A stretch of DNA of 64,000 bases. Origin: Anomaloglossus baeobatrachus (Eukaryota; Chordata; Amphibia; Anura; Aromobatidae). The stretch is taken from NCBI RefSeq assembly GCF_048569485.1, contig NC_134354.1, positions 682,805,637-682,869,636 on the forward strand. The letters are read 5' to 3'. Positions 11,241-22,174 of this stretch are shown here, one piece after another (positions within the stretch are counted from its first letter, which is position 1; each line of letters begins with the position of its first letter). The notes under the pieces were generated by a model. That model had not been told where the DNA came from. It made no database searches and was given only the letters and a program-made list of their open reading frames with translations. The translations under genes were made by a program, and so were the position numbers.

Positions 11241-14200
11241 ACAGCGAGGGGACTCCAACCACAGTCTCCCTCGTTGCCACTCACTGGGCCACACACACCC
11301 CACTTGACTGGCATCGGTTGAGCCCCCTTTTGAAAAAGAAAAAGATGCTTTGCATGAAGCACTCTCAAAAATACGCGTGCCTTTCCCGTCCCCTGGCTGA
11401 CCCCGGGGAAGAAAAGTCCTCTGAGAGCCATGACTTGTTCATCTTGGTTCTTTTAGAAACACAGCGAGGGGACTCCAACCACAGTCTCCCTCGTTGCCAC
11501 TCACTGGGCCACACACACCCCACTTGACTGGCATCGGTTGAGCCCCCTTTTGAAAAAGAAAAAGATGCTTTGCATGAAGCACTCTCAAAAATACGCGTGC
11601 CTTTCCCGTCCCCTGGCTGACCCCGGGGAAGAAAAGTCCTCTGAGAGCCATGACTTGTTCATCTTGGTTCTTTTAGAAACACAGCGAGGGGACTCCAACC
11701 ACAGTCTCCCTCGTTGCCACTCACTGGGCCACACACACCCCACTTGACTGGCATCGGTTGAGCCCCCTTTTGAAAAAGAAAAAGATGCTTTGCATGAAGC
11801 ACTCTCAAAAATACGCGTGCCTTTCCCGTCCCCTGGCTGACCCCGGGGAAGAAAAGTCCTCTGAGAGCCATGACTTGTTCATCTTGGTTCTTTTAGAAAC
11901 ACAGCGAGGGGACTCCAACCACAGTCTCCCTCGTTGCCACTCACTGGGCCACACACACCCCACTTGACTGGCATCGGTTGAGCCCCCTTTTGAAAAAGAA
12001 AAAGATGCTTTGCATGAAGCACTCTCAAAAATACGCGTGCCTTTCCCGTCCCCTGGCTGACCCCGGGGAAGAAAAGTCCTCTGAGAGCCATGACTTGTTC
12101 ATCTTGGTTCTTTTAGAAACACAGCGAGGGGACTCCAACCACAGTCTCCCTCGTTGCCACTCACTGGGCCACACACACCCCACTTGACTGGCATCGGTTG
12201 AGCCCCCTTTTGAAAAAGAAAAAGATGCTTTGCATGAAGCACTCTCAAAAATACGCGTGCCTTTCCCGTCCCCTGGCTGACCCCGGGGAAGAAAAGTCCT
12301 CTGAGAGCCATGACTTGTTCATCTTGGTTCTTTTAGAAACACAGCGAGGGGACTCCAACCACAGTCTCCCTCGTTGCCACTCACTGGGCCACACACACCC
12401 CACTTGACTGGCATCGGTTGAGCCCCCTTTTGAAAAAGAAAAAGATGCTTTGCATGAAGCACTCTCAAAAATACGCGTGCCTTTCCCGTCCCCTGGCTGA
12501 CCCCGGGGAAGAAAAGTCCTCTGAGAGCCATGACTTGTTCATCTTGGTTCTTTTAGAAACACAGCGAGGGGACTCCAACCACAGTCTCCCTCGTTGCCAC
12601 TCACTGGGCCACACACACCCCACTTGACTGGCATCGGTTGAGCCCCCTTTTGAAAAAGAAAAAGATGCTTTGCATGAAGCACTCTCAAAAATACGCGTGC
12701 CTTTCCCGTCCCCTGGCTGACCCCGGGGAAGAAAAGTCCTCTGAGAGCCATGACTTGTTCATCTTGGTTCTTTTAGAAACACAGCGAGGGGACTCCAACC
12801 ACAGTCTCCCTCGTTGCCACTCACTGGGCCACACACACCCCACTTGACTGGCATCGGTTGAGCCCCCTTTTGAAAAAGAAAAAGATGCTTTGCATGAAGC
12901 ACTCTCAAAAATACGCGTGCCTTTCCCGTCCCCTGGCTGACCCCGGGGAAGAAAAGTCCTCTGAGAGCCATGACTTGTTCATCTTGGTTCTTTTAGAAAC
13001 ACAGCGAGGGGACTCCAACCACAGTCTCCCTCGTTGCCACTCACTGGGCCACACACACCCCACTTGACTGGCATCGGTTGAGCCCCCTTTTGAAAAAGAA
13101 AAAGATGCTTTGCATGAAGCACTCTCAAAAATACGCGTGCCTTTCCCGTCCCCTGGCTGACCCCGGGGAAGAAAAGTCCTCTGAGAGCCATGACTTGTTC
13201 ATCTTGGTTCTTTTAGAAACACAGCGAGGGGACTCCAACCACAGTCTCCCTCGTTGCCACTCACTGGGCCACACACACCCCACTTGACTGGCATCGGTTG
13301 AGCCCCCTTTTGAAAAAGAAAAAGATGCTTTGCATGAAGCACTCTCAAAAATACGCGTGCCTTTCCCGTCCCCTGGCTGACCCCGGGGAAGAAAAGTCCT
13401 CTGAGAGCCATGACTTGTTCATCTTGGTTCTTTTAGAAACACAGCGAGGGGACTCCAACCACAGTCTCCCTCGTTGCCACTCACTGGGCCACACACACCC
13501 CACTTGACTGGCATCGGTTGAGCCCCCTTTTGAAAAAGAAAAAGATGCTTTGCATGAAGCACTCTCAAAAATACGCGTGCCTTTCCCGTCCCCTGGCTGA
13601 CCCCGGGGAAGAAAAGTCCTCTGAGAGCCATGACTTGTTCATCTTGGTTCTTTTAGAAACACAGCGAGGGGACTCCAACCACAGTCTCCCTCGTTGCCAC
13701 TCACTGGGCCACACACACCCCACTTGACTGGCATCGGTTGAGCCCCCTTTTGAAAAAGAAAAAGATGCTTTGCATGAAGCACTCTCAAAAATACGCGTGC
13801 CTTTCCCGTCCCCTGGCTGACCCCGGGGAAGAAAAGTCCTCTGAGAGCCATGACTTGTTCATCTTGGTTCTTTTAGAAACACAGCGAGGGGACTCCAACC
13901 ACAGTCTCCCTCGTTGCCACTCACTGGGCCACACACACCCCACTTGACTGGCATCGGTTGAGCCCCCTTTTGAAAAAGAAAAAGATGCTTTGCATGAAGC
14001 ACTCTCAAAAATACGCGTGCCTTTCCCGTCCCCTGGCTGACCCCGGGGAAGAAAAGTCCTCTGAGAGCCATGACTTGTTCATCTTGGTTCTTTTAGAAAC
14101 ACAGCGAGGGGACTCCAACCACAGTCTCCCTCGTTGCCACTCACTGGGCCACACACACCCCACTTGACTGGCATCGGTTGAGCCCCCTTTTGAAAAAGAA

Positions 14201-15392
14201 AAAGATGCTTTGCATGAAGCACTCTCAAAAATACGCGTGCCTTTCCCGTCCCCTGGCTGACCCCGGGGAAGAAAAGTCCTCTGAGAGCCATGACTTGTTC
14301 ATCTTGGTTCTTTTAGAAACACAGCGAGGGGACTCCAACCACAGTCTCCCTCGTTGCCACTCACTGGGCCACACACACCCCACTTGACTGGCATCGGTTG
14401 AGCCCCCTTTTGAAAAAGAAAAAGATGCTTTGCATGAAGCACTCTCAAAAATACGCGTGCCTTTCCCGTCCCCTGGCTGACCCCGGGGAAGAAAAGTCCT
14501 CTGAGAGCCATGACTTGTTCATCTTGGTTCTTTTAGAAACACAGCGAGGGGACTCCAACCACAGTCTCCCTCGTTGCCACTCACTGGGCCACACACACCC
14601 CACTTGACTGGCATCGGTTGAGCCCCCTTTTGAAAAAGAAAAAGATGCTTTGCATGAAGCACTCTCAAAAATACGCGTGCCTTTCCCGTCCCCTGGCTGA
14701 CCCCGGGGAAGAAAAGTCCTCTGAGAGCCATGACTTGTTCATCTTGGTTCTTTTAGAAACACAGCGAGGGGACTCCAACCACAGTCTCCCTCGTTGCCAC
14801 TCACTGGGCCACACACACCCCACTTGACTGGCATCGGTTGAGCCCCCTTTTGAAAAAGAAAAAGATGCTTTGCATGAAGCACTCTCAAAAATACGCGTGC
14901 CTTTCCCGTCCCCTGGCTGACCCCGGGGAAGAAAAGTCCTCTGAGAGCCATGACTTGTTCATCTTGGTTCTTTTAGAAACACAGCGAGGGGACTCCAACC
15001 ACAGTCTCCCTCGTTGCCACTCACTGGGCCACACACACCCCACTTGACTGGCATCGGTTGAGCCCCCTTTTGAAAAAGAAAAAGATGCTTTGCATGAAGC
15101 ACTCTCAAAAATACGCGTGCCTTTCCCGTCCCCTGGCTGACCCCGGGGAAGAAAAGTCCTCTGAGAGCCATGACTTGTTCATCTTGGTTCTTTTAGAAAC
15201 ACAGCGAGGGGACTCCAACCACAGTCTCCCTCGTTGCCACTCACTGGGCCACACACACCCCACTTGACTGGCATCGGTTGAGCCCCCTTTTGAAAAAGAA
15301 AAAGATGCTTTGCATGAAGCACTCTCAAAAATACGCGTGCCTTTCCCGTCCCCTGGCTGACCCCGGGGAAGAAAAGTCCTCTGAGAGCCATG
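11241..15392. repeat. 220-bp tandem array, 18 full units plus a partial unit, essentially identical
   Basis: The word ACAGCGAGGGG recurs every 220 bp, from 11241 to 15201. This gives 18 full units and a final one of 192 bp that ends at 15392 in GAGAGCCATG. Reading through the units I saw no difference between complete units, so the amplification is very recent or the array is being homogenised. On the minus strand each unit carries KMNKSWLSEDFSSPGSARG, the transposase C-terminus, then trailing DNA. Since 220 is not a multiple of three, the frame rotates at every unit and only 69-70-codon frames appear on either strand. They are not genes. Copy number in an assembly is uncertain for so uniform a repeat. 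Confidence 0.95.
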
Positions 15393-15571
15393 TCCACATT
15401 GTCAGTGGACAGACACGTGTGCTTATCTGCCAGCAGACCCACAGCAGCACTGAAGACAGGTTCCGAGAGAACGCTGGCTGCAGGACACGACAAGATCCCC
15501 AAGACGTACGTGGCGAGCTCAGGCAATTTATCAAGATTGGAAGCCAAGAATGAGCAGGGCTCAAGTTGCAC
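15393..15571 (-). pseudogene. hAT transposase C-terminal fragment
   Basis: The minus strand reads MQLEPCSFLASNLDKLPELA, then YVLGILSCPAASVLSEPVFS and LADKHTCLSTDNVD. This is the hAT dimerisation region, matching MEPCSFCASNLEKCQELSSY and SCPAASVVSERVFSAAG of copy 1. The usual catalytic-site context ASVVSERVFS reads ASVLSEPVFS here. The piece runs straight into the 220-bp array, whose first minus-strand codons complete its C-terminus. It is therefore the source copy from which the array expanded. Nothing of its N-terminus remains to the right. Confidence 0.8.
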
Positions 15572-15739
15572 AATAATGGCATGTTTCCTTGCATATACTC
15601 ATATATCTGTGTGTCCTCCTCTTTTTCCTTGTCCAGCTCTTTTGTTTTCGCATGAGTATATGTCCTTGTCACTTTCCCATGTGTTGTGAGTTGTTTGTGA
15701 CCTTTTGGACACCTTTGAGGGTGTTTTCTAGGTGTTTTT

Positions 15740-15886
15740 CTGTGTTTGTGATTGCCTGCCATTGTTTCCTATGCAGTTCGAGTTCGGTTCGTCGAACGTT
15801 CGACGAACCGAACTCGAACGGGAGGTCCGTTCGGCGAACCAACCTCGAGCCGAACCGCGACCGGTTCGCTCATCTCTACTCTGTGT
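15740..15886 (-). repeat. hAT right subterminal palindrome, TIR and TSD
   Basis: GTTCGAGTTCGGTTCG and its inverted partner flank a GAACGTTC centre at 15777-15830. More GTTCG and CGAAC words run up to 15868. The terminal repeat CGCTCATCTCTA occupies 15867-15878 and the TSD CTCTGTGT follows at 15879-15886. The dense inverted GTTCG words mirror the left end and are the likely transposase-binding sites. Confidence 0.8.
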
Positions 15887-16369
15887 ACATACTCCATGTC
15901 TGCTCTTCATCAGATAATCTGCTTCAATTGCCTGTTCACAGCTGTCAGTGCTCATGATGACCCCCGTCTGTTTTAAATATGCATTGCTTCAGGATTTCTC
16001 TGGACCTATCCTGGTATAAATTGTAGTCAGTGGGCCACAATGCAAAATCTATAATAAGACCTCCCACACTCCAAGTAGTTTTGGACTCTTGCCACCAGGG
16101 CTGGGTTTTGATCACTATTGTACCTCTGCCCCCTAGATATATGCTAGATATATGCACTGGGCTGCCCCTATTAGTCATGATACCACATATTTAAATACTC
16201 CTGACGTAAAACACTTTGATAAGTCATAATTTTTTTCAGAATACATAGAAATGTAGGAGCTTTTGGCATTTTGATGGCAATCTCAGACAGATCCACCAAC
16301 ATGGGTGGAGACGGGGCAGGACCATGAATTCATGAATTGTAATGCCAATTTGCCAAATTCATTAAAAGG
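15887..16369. other. Unannotated spacer
   Basis: This is AT-rich sequence between the hAT right end and the first LTR fragment. Short minus-strand frames (15945-16178) have no recognisable similarity. I see no structure in it. Confidence 0.5.
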
Positions 16370-17513
16370 GTTGTCCACTACTGGGACTGTGCCGCCCCCG
16401 TGCCAGCAGCCGCCGCTGCACGGATCCGGACCTTTAGGGGTGGTGGCTTGAGGGTCTCCGGACCCGGGGGTCTTGCGGACACGCTGAATAAAACGGCGGA
16501 CGTAGATGTACGGGCTAGGCCGTAATAGATTTGTGACGCCACCCACGGTGTGCGGCGAGGTGGGACACCACCGCTGCTGGTACGGGGCACCCGGGGGAGA
16601 TGTTGTGCAGCAAGTTGTTAACCCCTCCGTGGGCAGGGATGGTGGCCCCGGGACCCAATGGCTCTGGTGCAGGGGGAATGACGACCGCAGGGGGTGTTGG
16701 TGTACTCACTTTCAGTAAAACACATGAGTCTCTGGTAAACCAAGGTGGTGGTGGCCGGTGCCGTGGCCGGTTGCGTTCGGGATCCCCCACTCGGCTGGTG
16801 GTCTCTATCCTTTTCCTGCACTGTTTACGTAGAAAAGACTCCCCAGGATGAAACGTAGGGGTCCGCTCCCGGCTGTATGTGGCCTAAGGAGCCGTGCCCA
16901 CAGACGCTGGCCCGTGGGATCTATGGGCCTTGGCGGTGACCACTTATCCCTAATCGGTGGGCTTTTATCTTCTATGAGGGACTTTGGGTGGGACAGAACC
17001 TCTAGTCCTGGCCTCAATCGGTTAATTAACCAGCTCCAGTTGATTCTGGTTTCTGGCTTCAGGGTCCGAGTACCCCCCTTTGTGCTACGGTTTCCGGGTC
17101 GGTTCCCCATGTCGGTACCGGCGGGCTACAACCCTGTCCTGGTCCACCTCGGTTCTGCCGAGCCGTCTTCTCACCTCCTGCTGACGGAGACCACCGTCTG
17201 CCTCCTAGCCAGTGGCACCAGGGCTCCTACCCTGGTACCGTTCAACTTGAACTCTTTCTCCTGCTGGGACTACACTTAGCCCCAGCTCACTCCTCTCAAC
17301 TTGAACTCTAAAGCTTAGCTACTATTTTTCCCGTCCTGGGCTGTGTAGAGCCCTGGGTGGGCGTGCACCAACCGCCTGGTCCCACCCACTGGTGTGTCTA
17401 ACTGTCCCTAAGGGGGTGACTAGGGTTTAATGGTTGGCTGTGTGTTTCCTAGTGAGGGAAGGTGTTATGCAGGTGCCTATTTTGTGACTACCTGATTTTG
17501 CCAGGGCGTCACA
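16370..17513 (-). mobile_element. Ty3/Gypsy solo LTR, diverged
   Basis: This is a fossil LTR related to those at 39798, 43977, 51103 and 54937. Shared landmarks in order are GTGACGCCACCCACGG, ACCACCGCTGCTG, CCCCTCCGTGGGCAGG, TACTCACT, a CCGCCTGG/CCCACCC pair and the end GCCAGGGCGTCACA. Orientation is set by the full element, whose genes lie on the minus strand. The left boundary is unclear and no target duplication was found. No coding region accompanies it. Divergence from the other copies suggests an older insertion. Confidence 0.65.
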
Positions 17514-18489
17514 GGATAACCACCTCTCATGCTCCCTGTTTGTGCCCATTAAAATTAAAAAGCTTATATTCCCTGTCCCGGGTTCACAGAAGGTTGTTAC
17601 ATCACACAAGCCCCACACCCAATCAGCGCCGGCGTCACTGTCCTTGCTTTTAGATATATTAGTAACCAAAATGAGATGAGCGAAGAGCCGCAGCTCTCAC
17701 TTCTTCTTGATTACTTATTCTAGGGAAACAATTTTGCAGTCATATCCTTCCATCATTCTATACATCCCATACATTAATATGATATATCAATAATTCAAGG
17801 AGATTTTTCAATTTTGCAATTTTACCCACAGATGCGAAAGATGATCATGGATATATCCATGGATTCTGTAAAAGACTAAAATTATAATTAAAAATAAAAA
17901 ACCTTTAAATATTGTTTTAGCTTGTCCTGTCTATGGAGTATAGATGACGGAGAACAATAGAGAAGGGGTTTATGCCGCGCTGCTCATCAGGAAGGAGGAC
18001 AGAGAGATGATCAATGTTCCTTTATTGTAGCTTGTGTCTACCCGTTTCAGGAGCTTTGCTCCCTTTATCAGGACATACAGCACAAAAACAACAAACTGCC
18101 GATCCCTACCTCCCCTGGCATATAAGGGGGAAGTCGGGAGGCCCCCATACAAACTAATTCGGTCCCTTCTTTGTTACTTTTTCTTATCCCACAAATTCTG
18201 CATGCCCATCAGATACTGTATTGTGGAAAGACTCTTCTTTATAAAGTATTAATTCTAGTGCAGAGAACCTCCGTAATCCTCTGCAGACGGCCTATGACTT
18301 TGTGTGCATGAGCTCGCAGACTTCTTACAAAACTTTCTACTAATATGTTCTTGGAGAATTGCCAAAAAATGAGCACTCTATGCAGTGCTGACTCGCTAAG
18401 TGCCCTCACTGAGGGAAAAGGACCCTTCGCATATGTATAGAGATTATATTAGTCCTGATTGGTACTCTGGGGAGTTTTTTAGTAGTTTC
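17514..18489. other. Spacer with a hammerhead-like remnant
   Basis: No gene is visible. The only structure is the ribozyme-like remnant at 18030-18080, described separately. The rest is AT-rich and lacks repeats that I could identify. Confidence 0.45.
18030..18080 (-). ncRNA. Decayed hammerhead ribozyme motif
   Basis: The minus strand has TGTC, CTGATAA, a GGGAGC/GCTCC hairpin, then GAAAC-GGGTA and GACA. This is the order of a type I hammerhead: helix I strand, CUGANGA core, helix II, GAAA core, short helix III, helix I partner. TGTC/GACA pairs as helix I. The core G8 is A here, which would be expected to disable cleavage. It is a relic of the same family as the intact motifs at 34409-35474. 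Confidence 0.5.
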
Positions 18490-19130
18490 TCTACTAGTTA
18501 TACTCTCTTAGGATATATAACCAAAAAAGAAAAATGTGTGCCAGAACAAAACATAATAATTCACATTACCTAAAAATGAATAAACTTTATTGAAATAGAA
18601 ATACTAAAAATTATTAAATTTTTGTGGCCAAAAATACAGTGTTAACGATCTACACAAAATTGATGTGTGAACCATTTGTCGCAGATGAAAACCCATTTAA
18701 TGATATATTAAAAATATATAAACAGTTTTAATAATTTAATTCACTTTGCAAGACATTCCTCCAATGGAGCTCCGACACGTAGGTTAATTATGTTTTTAAG
18801 ACATTTATTTTATTATTATTTATTTATATATTTATTATTTAAGACATTTTATTTGTTAATATGAATTATTATGTTTGTAAGACATTTTATATGTTTTTAA
18901 TATATCTTTAAACAGGTTTTTATCAGGGACAAGTTGTTTTCGTACTATTCATATATCAATTTTTGGGAGATCGTCAATATCTACCTGTTGGAGCTCCATC
19001 GGAGAACTCTCTTGCACTAAACCGGACCGGTAGAACTCTGTCTTCTCTGGGCCATCACTTGGCATTATTACATGCCTATAAACATCATTCTTTAGGTGAG
19101 TGTTTCAATGCTTCTTTCTTCTTTTTCCTA
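18490..19130. repeat. Possible foldback element, AT-rich
   Basis: CCAATGGAGCTCCGACACG (about 18762-18780) is roughly inverted at about 18988-19004 (TTGGAGCTCCATCGG). A tail word TTAGGTGAGTG follows near 19091, as in the hammerhead foldbacks at 54.7 and 62.6 kb. The arms are imperfect and no target duplication was found, so family membership is a guess. Confidence 0.3.
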
Positions 19131-19344
19131 GAGAGATATCCAAATTCTTGTCAAAAATTATGAAATGACAATACGTCCAGCAGAACAGACAAAAGCTAAA
19201 ATTGCAGGGTGAGCCACAATGGGAACCCCCAAGTAATCAATATAGATCACATGGTTCTATGTTGTATATAGTATTTAAACAGTATACATGAATAAATAAC
19301 CATTAATATATATAGGGCAGGCTCCCCGAGCGAGAGATTCTCAG

Positions 19345-19515
19345 TGGGCCCCATACACACACAAATACGCACATACACAGATACATACACAAACAGGCAT
19401 ACATACAAATGCAAATTTGAAGACAAATTCACAAAAATACATATAAACAGACACATCTATACAGTCATTCACACTGACATATATAGATACACACATCATA
19501 CATGCACACCCCCAG
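19345..19515 (+). repeat. CA-rich simple repeat
   Basis: This is an imperfect run of ACATACACA-type words, a degenerate (CA)n and (CATA)n microsatellite. The open frames it yields on both strands are low complexity. Confidence 0.85.
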
Positions 19516-19672
19516 ACACATTACAGATATTATTAATATGGGGAAGCCGGAAGCAGCATCACTCACCTCCCCCGCATGTCTCCGTCCAGCTGCTCCTGGG
19601 CATGTGGCAGGGCAGGCCACTGCATGATGGCCATCACTAACCAACATGGCCGAACAGTATACACTGATGCTG

Positions 19673-19673
<1 letters not shown>

Positions 19674-19707
<34 letters not shown>

Positions 19708-19857
19708 AGGAGGGGCTGGAGGCTACAATATATACATCACAGGAGGGGCTGGGGTTACAGAATATACATCACAGGAGGGGCTGGGGCAACAGTACATACA
19801 TCACAGAAGGAGCTGGGGACTAAAAAATATACATCACAGGAGGGGCTGAGGGCATAG
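19674..19857 (+). repeat. (AT)n and 34-39-bp minisatellite
   Basis: A pure (TA)n run at about 19675-19702 is followed by about four repeats of ATATACATCACAGGAGGGGC with short variable linkers. The repeats are close but not identical. No coding role is supported. Confidence 0.85.
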
Positions 19858-20330
19858 ATGTTAGTGGGGGACATGCATGTTACTGGGGGGCATATATATT
19901 ACTGATTGGATTACATTACTGTGGGGTATAGATGTTACTGGGGTGCCATGCAGCTCTGGAGGCATACTCATTACTGGGGTGGGTGGCATAGAGCTCTGGG
20001 AGGCTACACATGCAGCTCTAGGGAGCTCATACAGTTTTAGGGGCCACACTATGGTTTTGGGGGGGCCGCACATACAGCTTTGGGGGCCCATACAGGTCTC
20101 GGGTAGCCATACATACAGCTCTGGGAGGGCCGGACGTACAACTCTGGGGGGCCACACATACAAATCTGGTGTCATATACATTACTGGGGTGGGTAGCATA
20201 GAGCTCTGGAGGGCCGCACATACAGTTCAGGAGGGTGGGGGGCCCATACAGCTCAGGAGGGTGGGGGCCATACAGATGGGGTGGAACATACAGCTCAGGT
20301 GGAGGGCGTATGCTGTGCTGGGGATGTTGG
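19858..20330 (+). repeat. Degenerate G-rich tandem repeat
   Basis: Words such as CATACAGCTCTGGG, TTACTGGGG and GGAGGGTGGGGG recur irregularly. This looks like a decayed minisatellite continuing from the one to its left. The 168-codon plus-strand frame and the minus-strand frames over it are repetitive and lack any domain, so I do not call genes. Confidence 0.6.
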
Positions 20331-21442
20331 CTGCCTGGTGCTGCTCCTTTCTCTGTTCATCTGTGGGACTGGAGCACACCTAATGGTAGCTCTGCCCACA
20401 GATGAAATTCAATGCACCTGGATGTAGCATTCAGCAGTGAATGCTGCAGCCTGCATAATAGTGTGGATTAAAGGGCTGGCAGCCAGGAAAGTGCGGCTGC
20501 TGTCCCGAGCACTGCGGTCCCCAGAACATGGGCCAGAGGCCGCAGGAGACATCACCGCCCATGCCAATGGCAAGTGCCCCCCCCTGGCGGTCCAGGGCCC
20601 TGGCACTTGCCTGGTTGCGCTGGATGCTGACGCCGGCCCTGGGTATTTATACATAAATACATACAAAGGTGTCGATACAAAGATATCAAATAATCAACCC
20701 ACAGCAGTATCATAAGTAATAGATATAAATAATAAATAGGTAAGGTGTTCACCCATCAAACACTTAATGTGCGTTTCACTATTGCTTCATTAGTAGAAGC
20801 TTGTGAAAGGGTAAGCCATGTATTTAAAGAAAAGATAATCAATGGAATTAGTGCAAAAATAATACCACCAGATGAAATCAATGCAAACACATAAGCATAT
20901 AAGAGAGAAATGGTTTCCAATTACAGTGCCAATATACAGTATGTGGGAGTGAGCATGGCAGCAGGTGGACCCAGTCAGTGATGCGATGGTCAGGTGTTCC
21001 AGCCAGATGACTACATGGTCCCATGGCTCGATGCCCAGGTGACCGCTGCGTGAGTCAGAGAGGCCAGCCAAAAGTGGGGGAATTCACATGTGTGCAAAAA
21101 GGACCAATCAGGATAGCAAAAAGTGACTGGTATCATGGTCATGTAACCATGACGTCAGAATGGCCGGTAGGTCTGGAAAAGGAGCGGGTCTGAGAACATT
21201 AATCCCATATATAGTGGAGAAGAGGAGAGGGAAGAAAACAAACACATAAGTGGCAAAATGGGACAAAAGAAGAGAAAAAAAAGAGATACGTAAGAGGGAG
21301 ACAAAGAAGAAAAGACGAAAATAGCAAAGGAAGCAAAAGAAAAAAGAAGAGTACAATTAAGAATATAACATATAGACAAACATTCCCAATAAATGAACAA
21401 CATACAAATAAGTAAAAAAAAATAAATTAATAGACCATGTAA
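20331..21442. other. Spacer, no gene seen
   Basis: No protein similarity was recognised. At 20772-20812 the minus strand has CTAATGA, a short hairpin and GAAACGC, a weak echo of the hammerhead core seen elsewhere, but the helix pairings are poor. 21190-21420 is purine-rich on the plus strand and yields low-complexity frames on the minus strand. Confidence 0.4.
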
Positions 21443-22021
21443 GGGGTACTTTGCACACTACGACATCCCAAGCCGATGCTTGCGATGCCGAGCGCGATAT
21501 TCCCCGCCCCCGTCGCAGCTGCGATATCATGGTGATAGTTGGCGTAGTGAACATTATCGCTACGCCAGCTTCACATGCACTCACCTGCCCTGCGACGTTG
21601 CTCTGGCCGGCGGCCCGCCTCCTTATTAAGGGGGCGGCTCGTGCGGCGTCATAGCGAAGTCACACGGCAGGCGGCCAATAGAATCGGAGGGGCGGAGATG
21701 AGCGGGACGTAAACATCCCGCCCACCTCCTTCCTTTCGCATAGCTGGCATGAGCCGCAGGACACAGGTAAGGTGATGTTCCTCGCTCCTGCGGCTTCACA
21801 CACAGCGATGTGTGCTGCCGCAGGAACGAGGAACAACATCGTAACATCGGTCATTTCCAAATTATGGAAATGACAGACGCTACACCGATCATACGATTAC
21901 GACGATTTTGTGCTCGTTAATCGTATCAAAAAGGCTTTACACACTACGATATCGACTGCGTCACCTTCAATTTGACCCCACCGACATCGCACCTGCGATG
22001 TCGTAGTGTGCAAAGTGCCCC
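21443..22021. mobile_element. Harbinger-like MITE, 579 bp (copy 1)
   Basis: The ends GGGGTACTTTGCACAC and GTGTGCAAAGTGCCCC are inverted. The flanks are TAA on the left and TTA on the right, a TWA-type 3-bp target as used by PIF/Harbinger transposases. Inside is a conserved hairpin, GTTCCTCGCTCCTGCGGC against GCCGCAGGAACGAGGAAC, at about 21777-21835. It also holds a GGAGGGGCGGAGATGAGCGG word shared by all copies in the window. There is no coding capacity. It belongs with copies at 22373, 23867, 30165, 31962 and 38493. Confidence 0.8.
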
Positions 22022-22174
22022 TTAATGATGAACAACAATAAATGTATAAAAGGTGCTATTGGCATGAATGTCTCACTAGATGTCATAACAATCCATCCAA
22101 TCCACACAGGCAAAAAAATCAAACCATAAATGTCCATAAATTAAGTTATGTGTAATAATGAAGAATGATGCAGG

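Larger units (their letters stand above)
1146..15878. mobile_element. Composite hAT DNA transposon, 14.7 kb, with 8-bp TSD
   Basis: The left end begins TAGAGTTGAGCG and the right end is the inverted form of TAGAGATGAGCG, so the termini match at 11 of 12 bases. Both sides carry the identical octamer CTCTGTGT (1138-1145 and 15879-15886), the 8-bp target duplication expected of hAT transposases. Inside, from left to right, are GTTCG-rich subterminal DNA, a TATA-type promoter, a 138-bp tandem array, a second TATA box, a short plus-strand transposase piece, two minus-strand transposase copies, a 220-bp tandem array, a third minus-strand transposase piece and the right subterminal region. The size is several times that of ordinary hAT elements, and the interior looks like several related copies rearranged within one pair of ends. 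The coding copies are broken, so movement would need transposase from elsewhere. The perfect duplication suggests that this whole unit inserted as one piece fairly recently. Confidence 0.85.

Noticed and set aside
11241-15392. Some 37 overlapping frames of 69-70 codons on both strands
   Set aside because: They are one frame per 220-bp unit. The rotation of frame at each unit and the source in transposase 3' DNA argue against genes.
11241-15392. CRISPR-like array
   Set aside because: Whole units are identical with no variable spacers, and the context is vertebrate transposon DNA.
19877-20383. 168-codon plus-strand frame
   Set aside because: It lies in a degenerate G-rich tandem repeat and has a low-complexity composition with no domain.
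20772-20812. Further hammerhead motif on the minus strand
   Set aside because: CTAATGA and GAAAC are present, but helix I and helix III do not pair convincingly.
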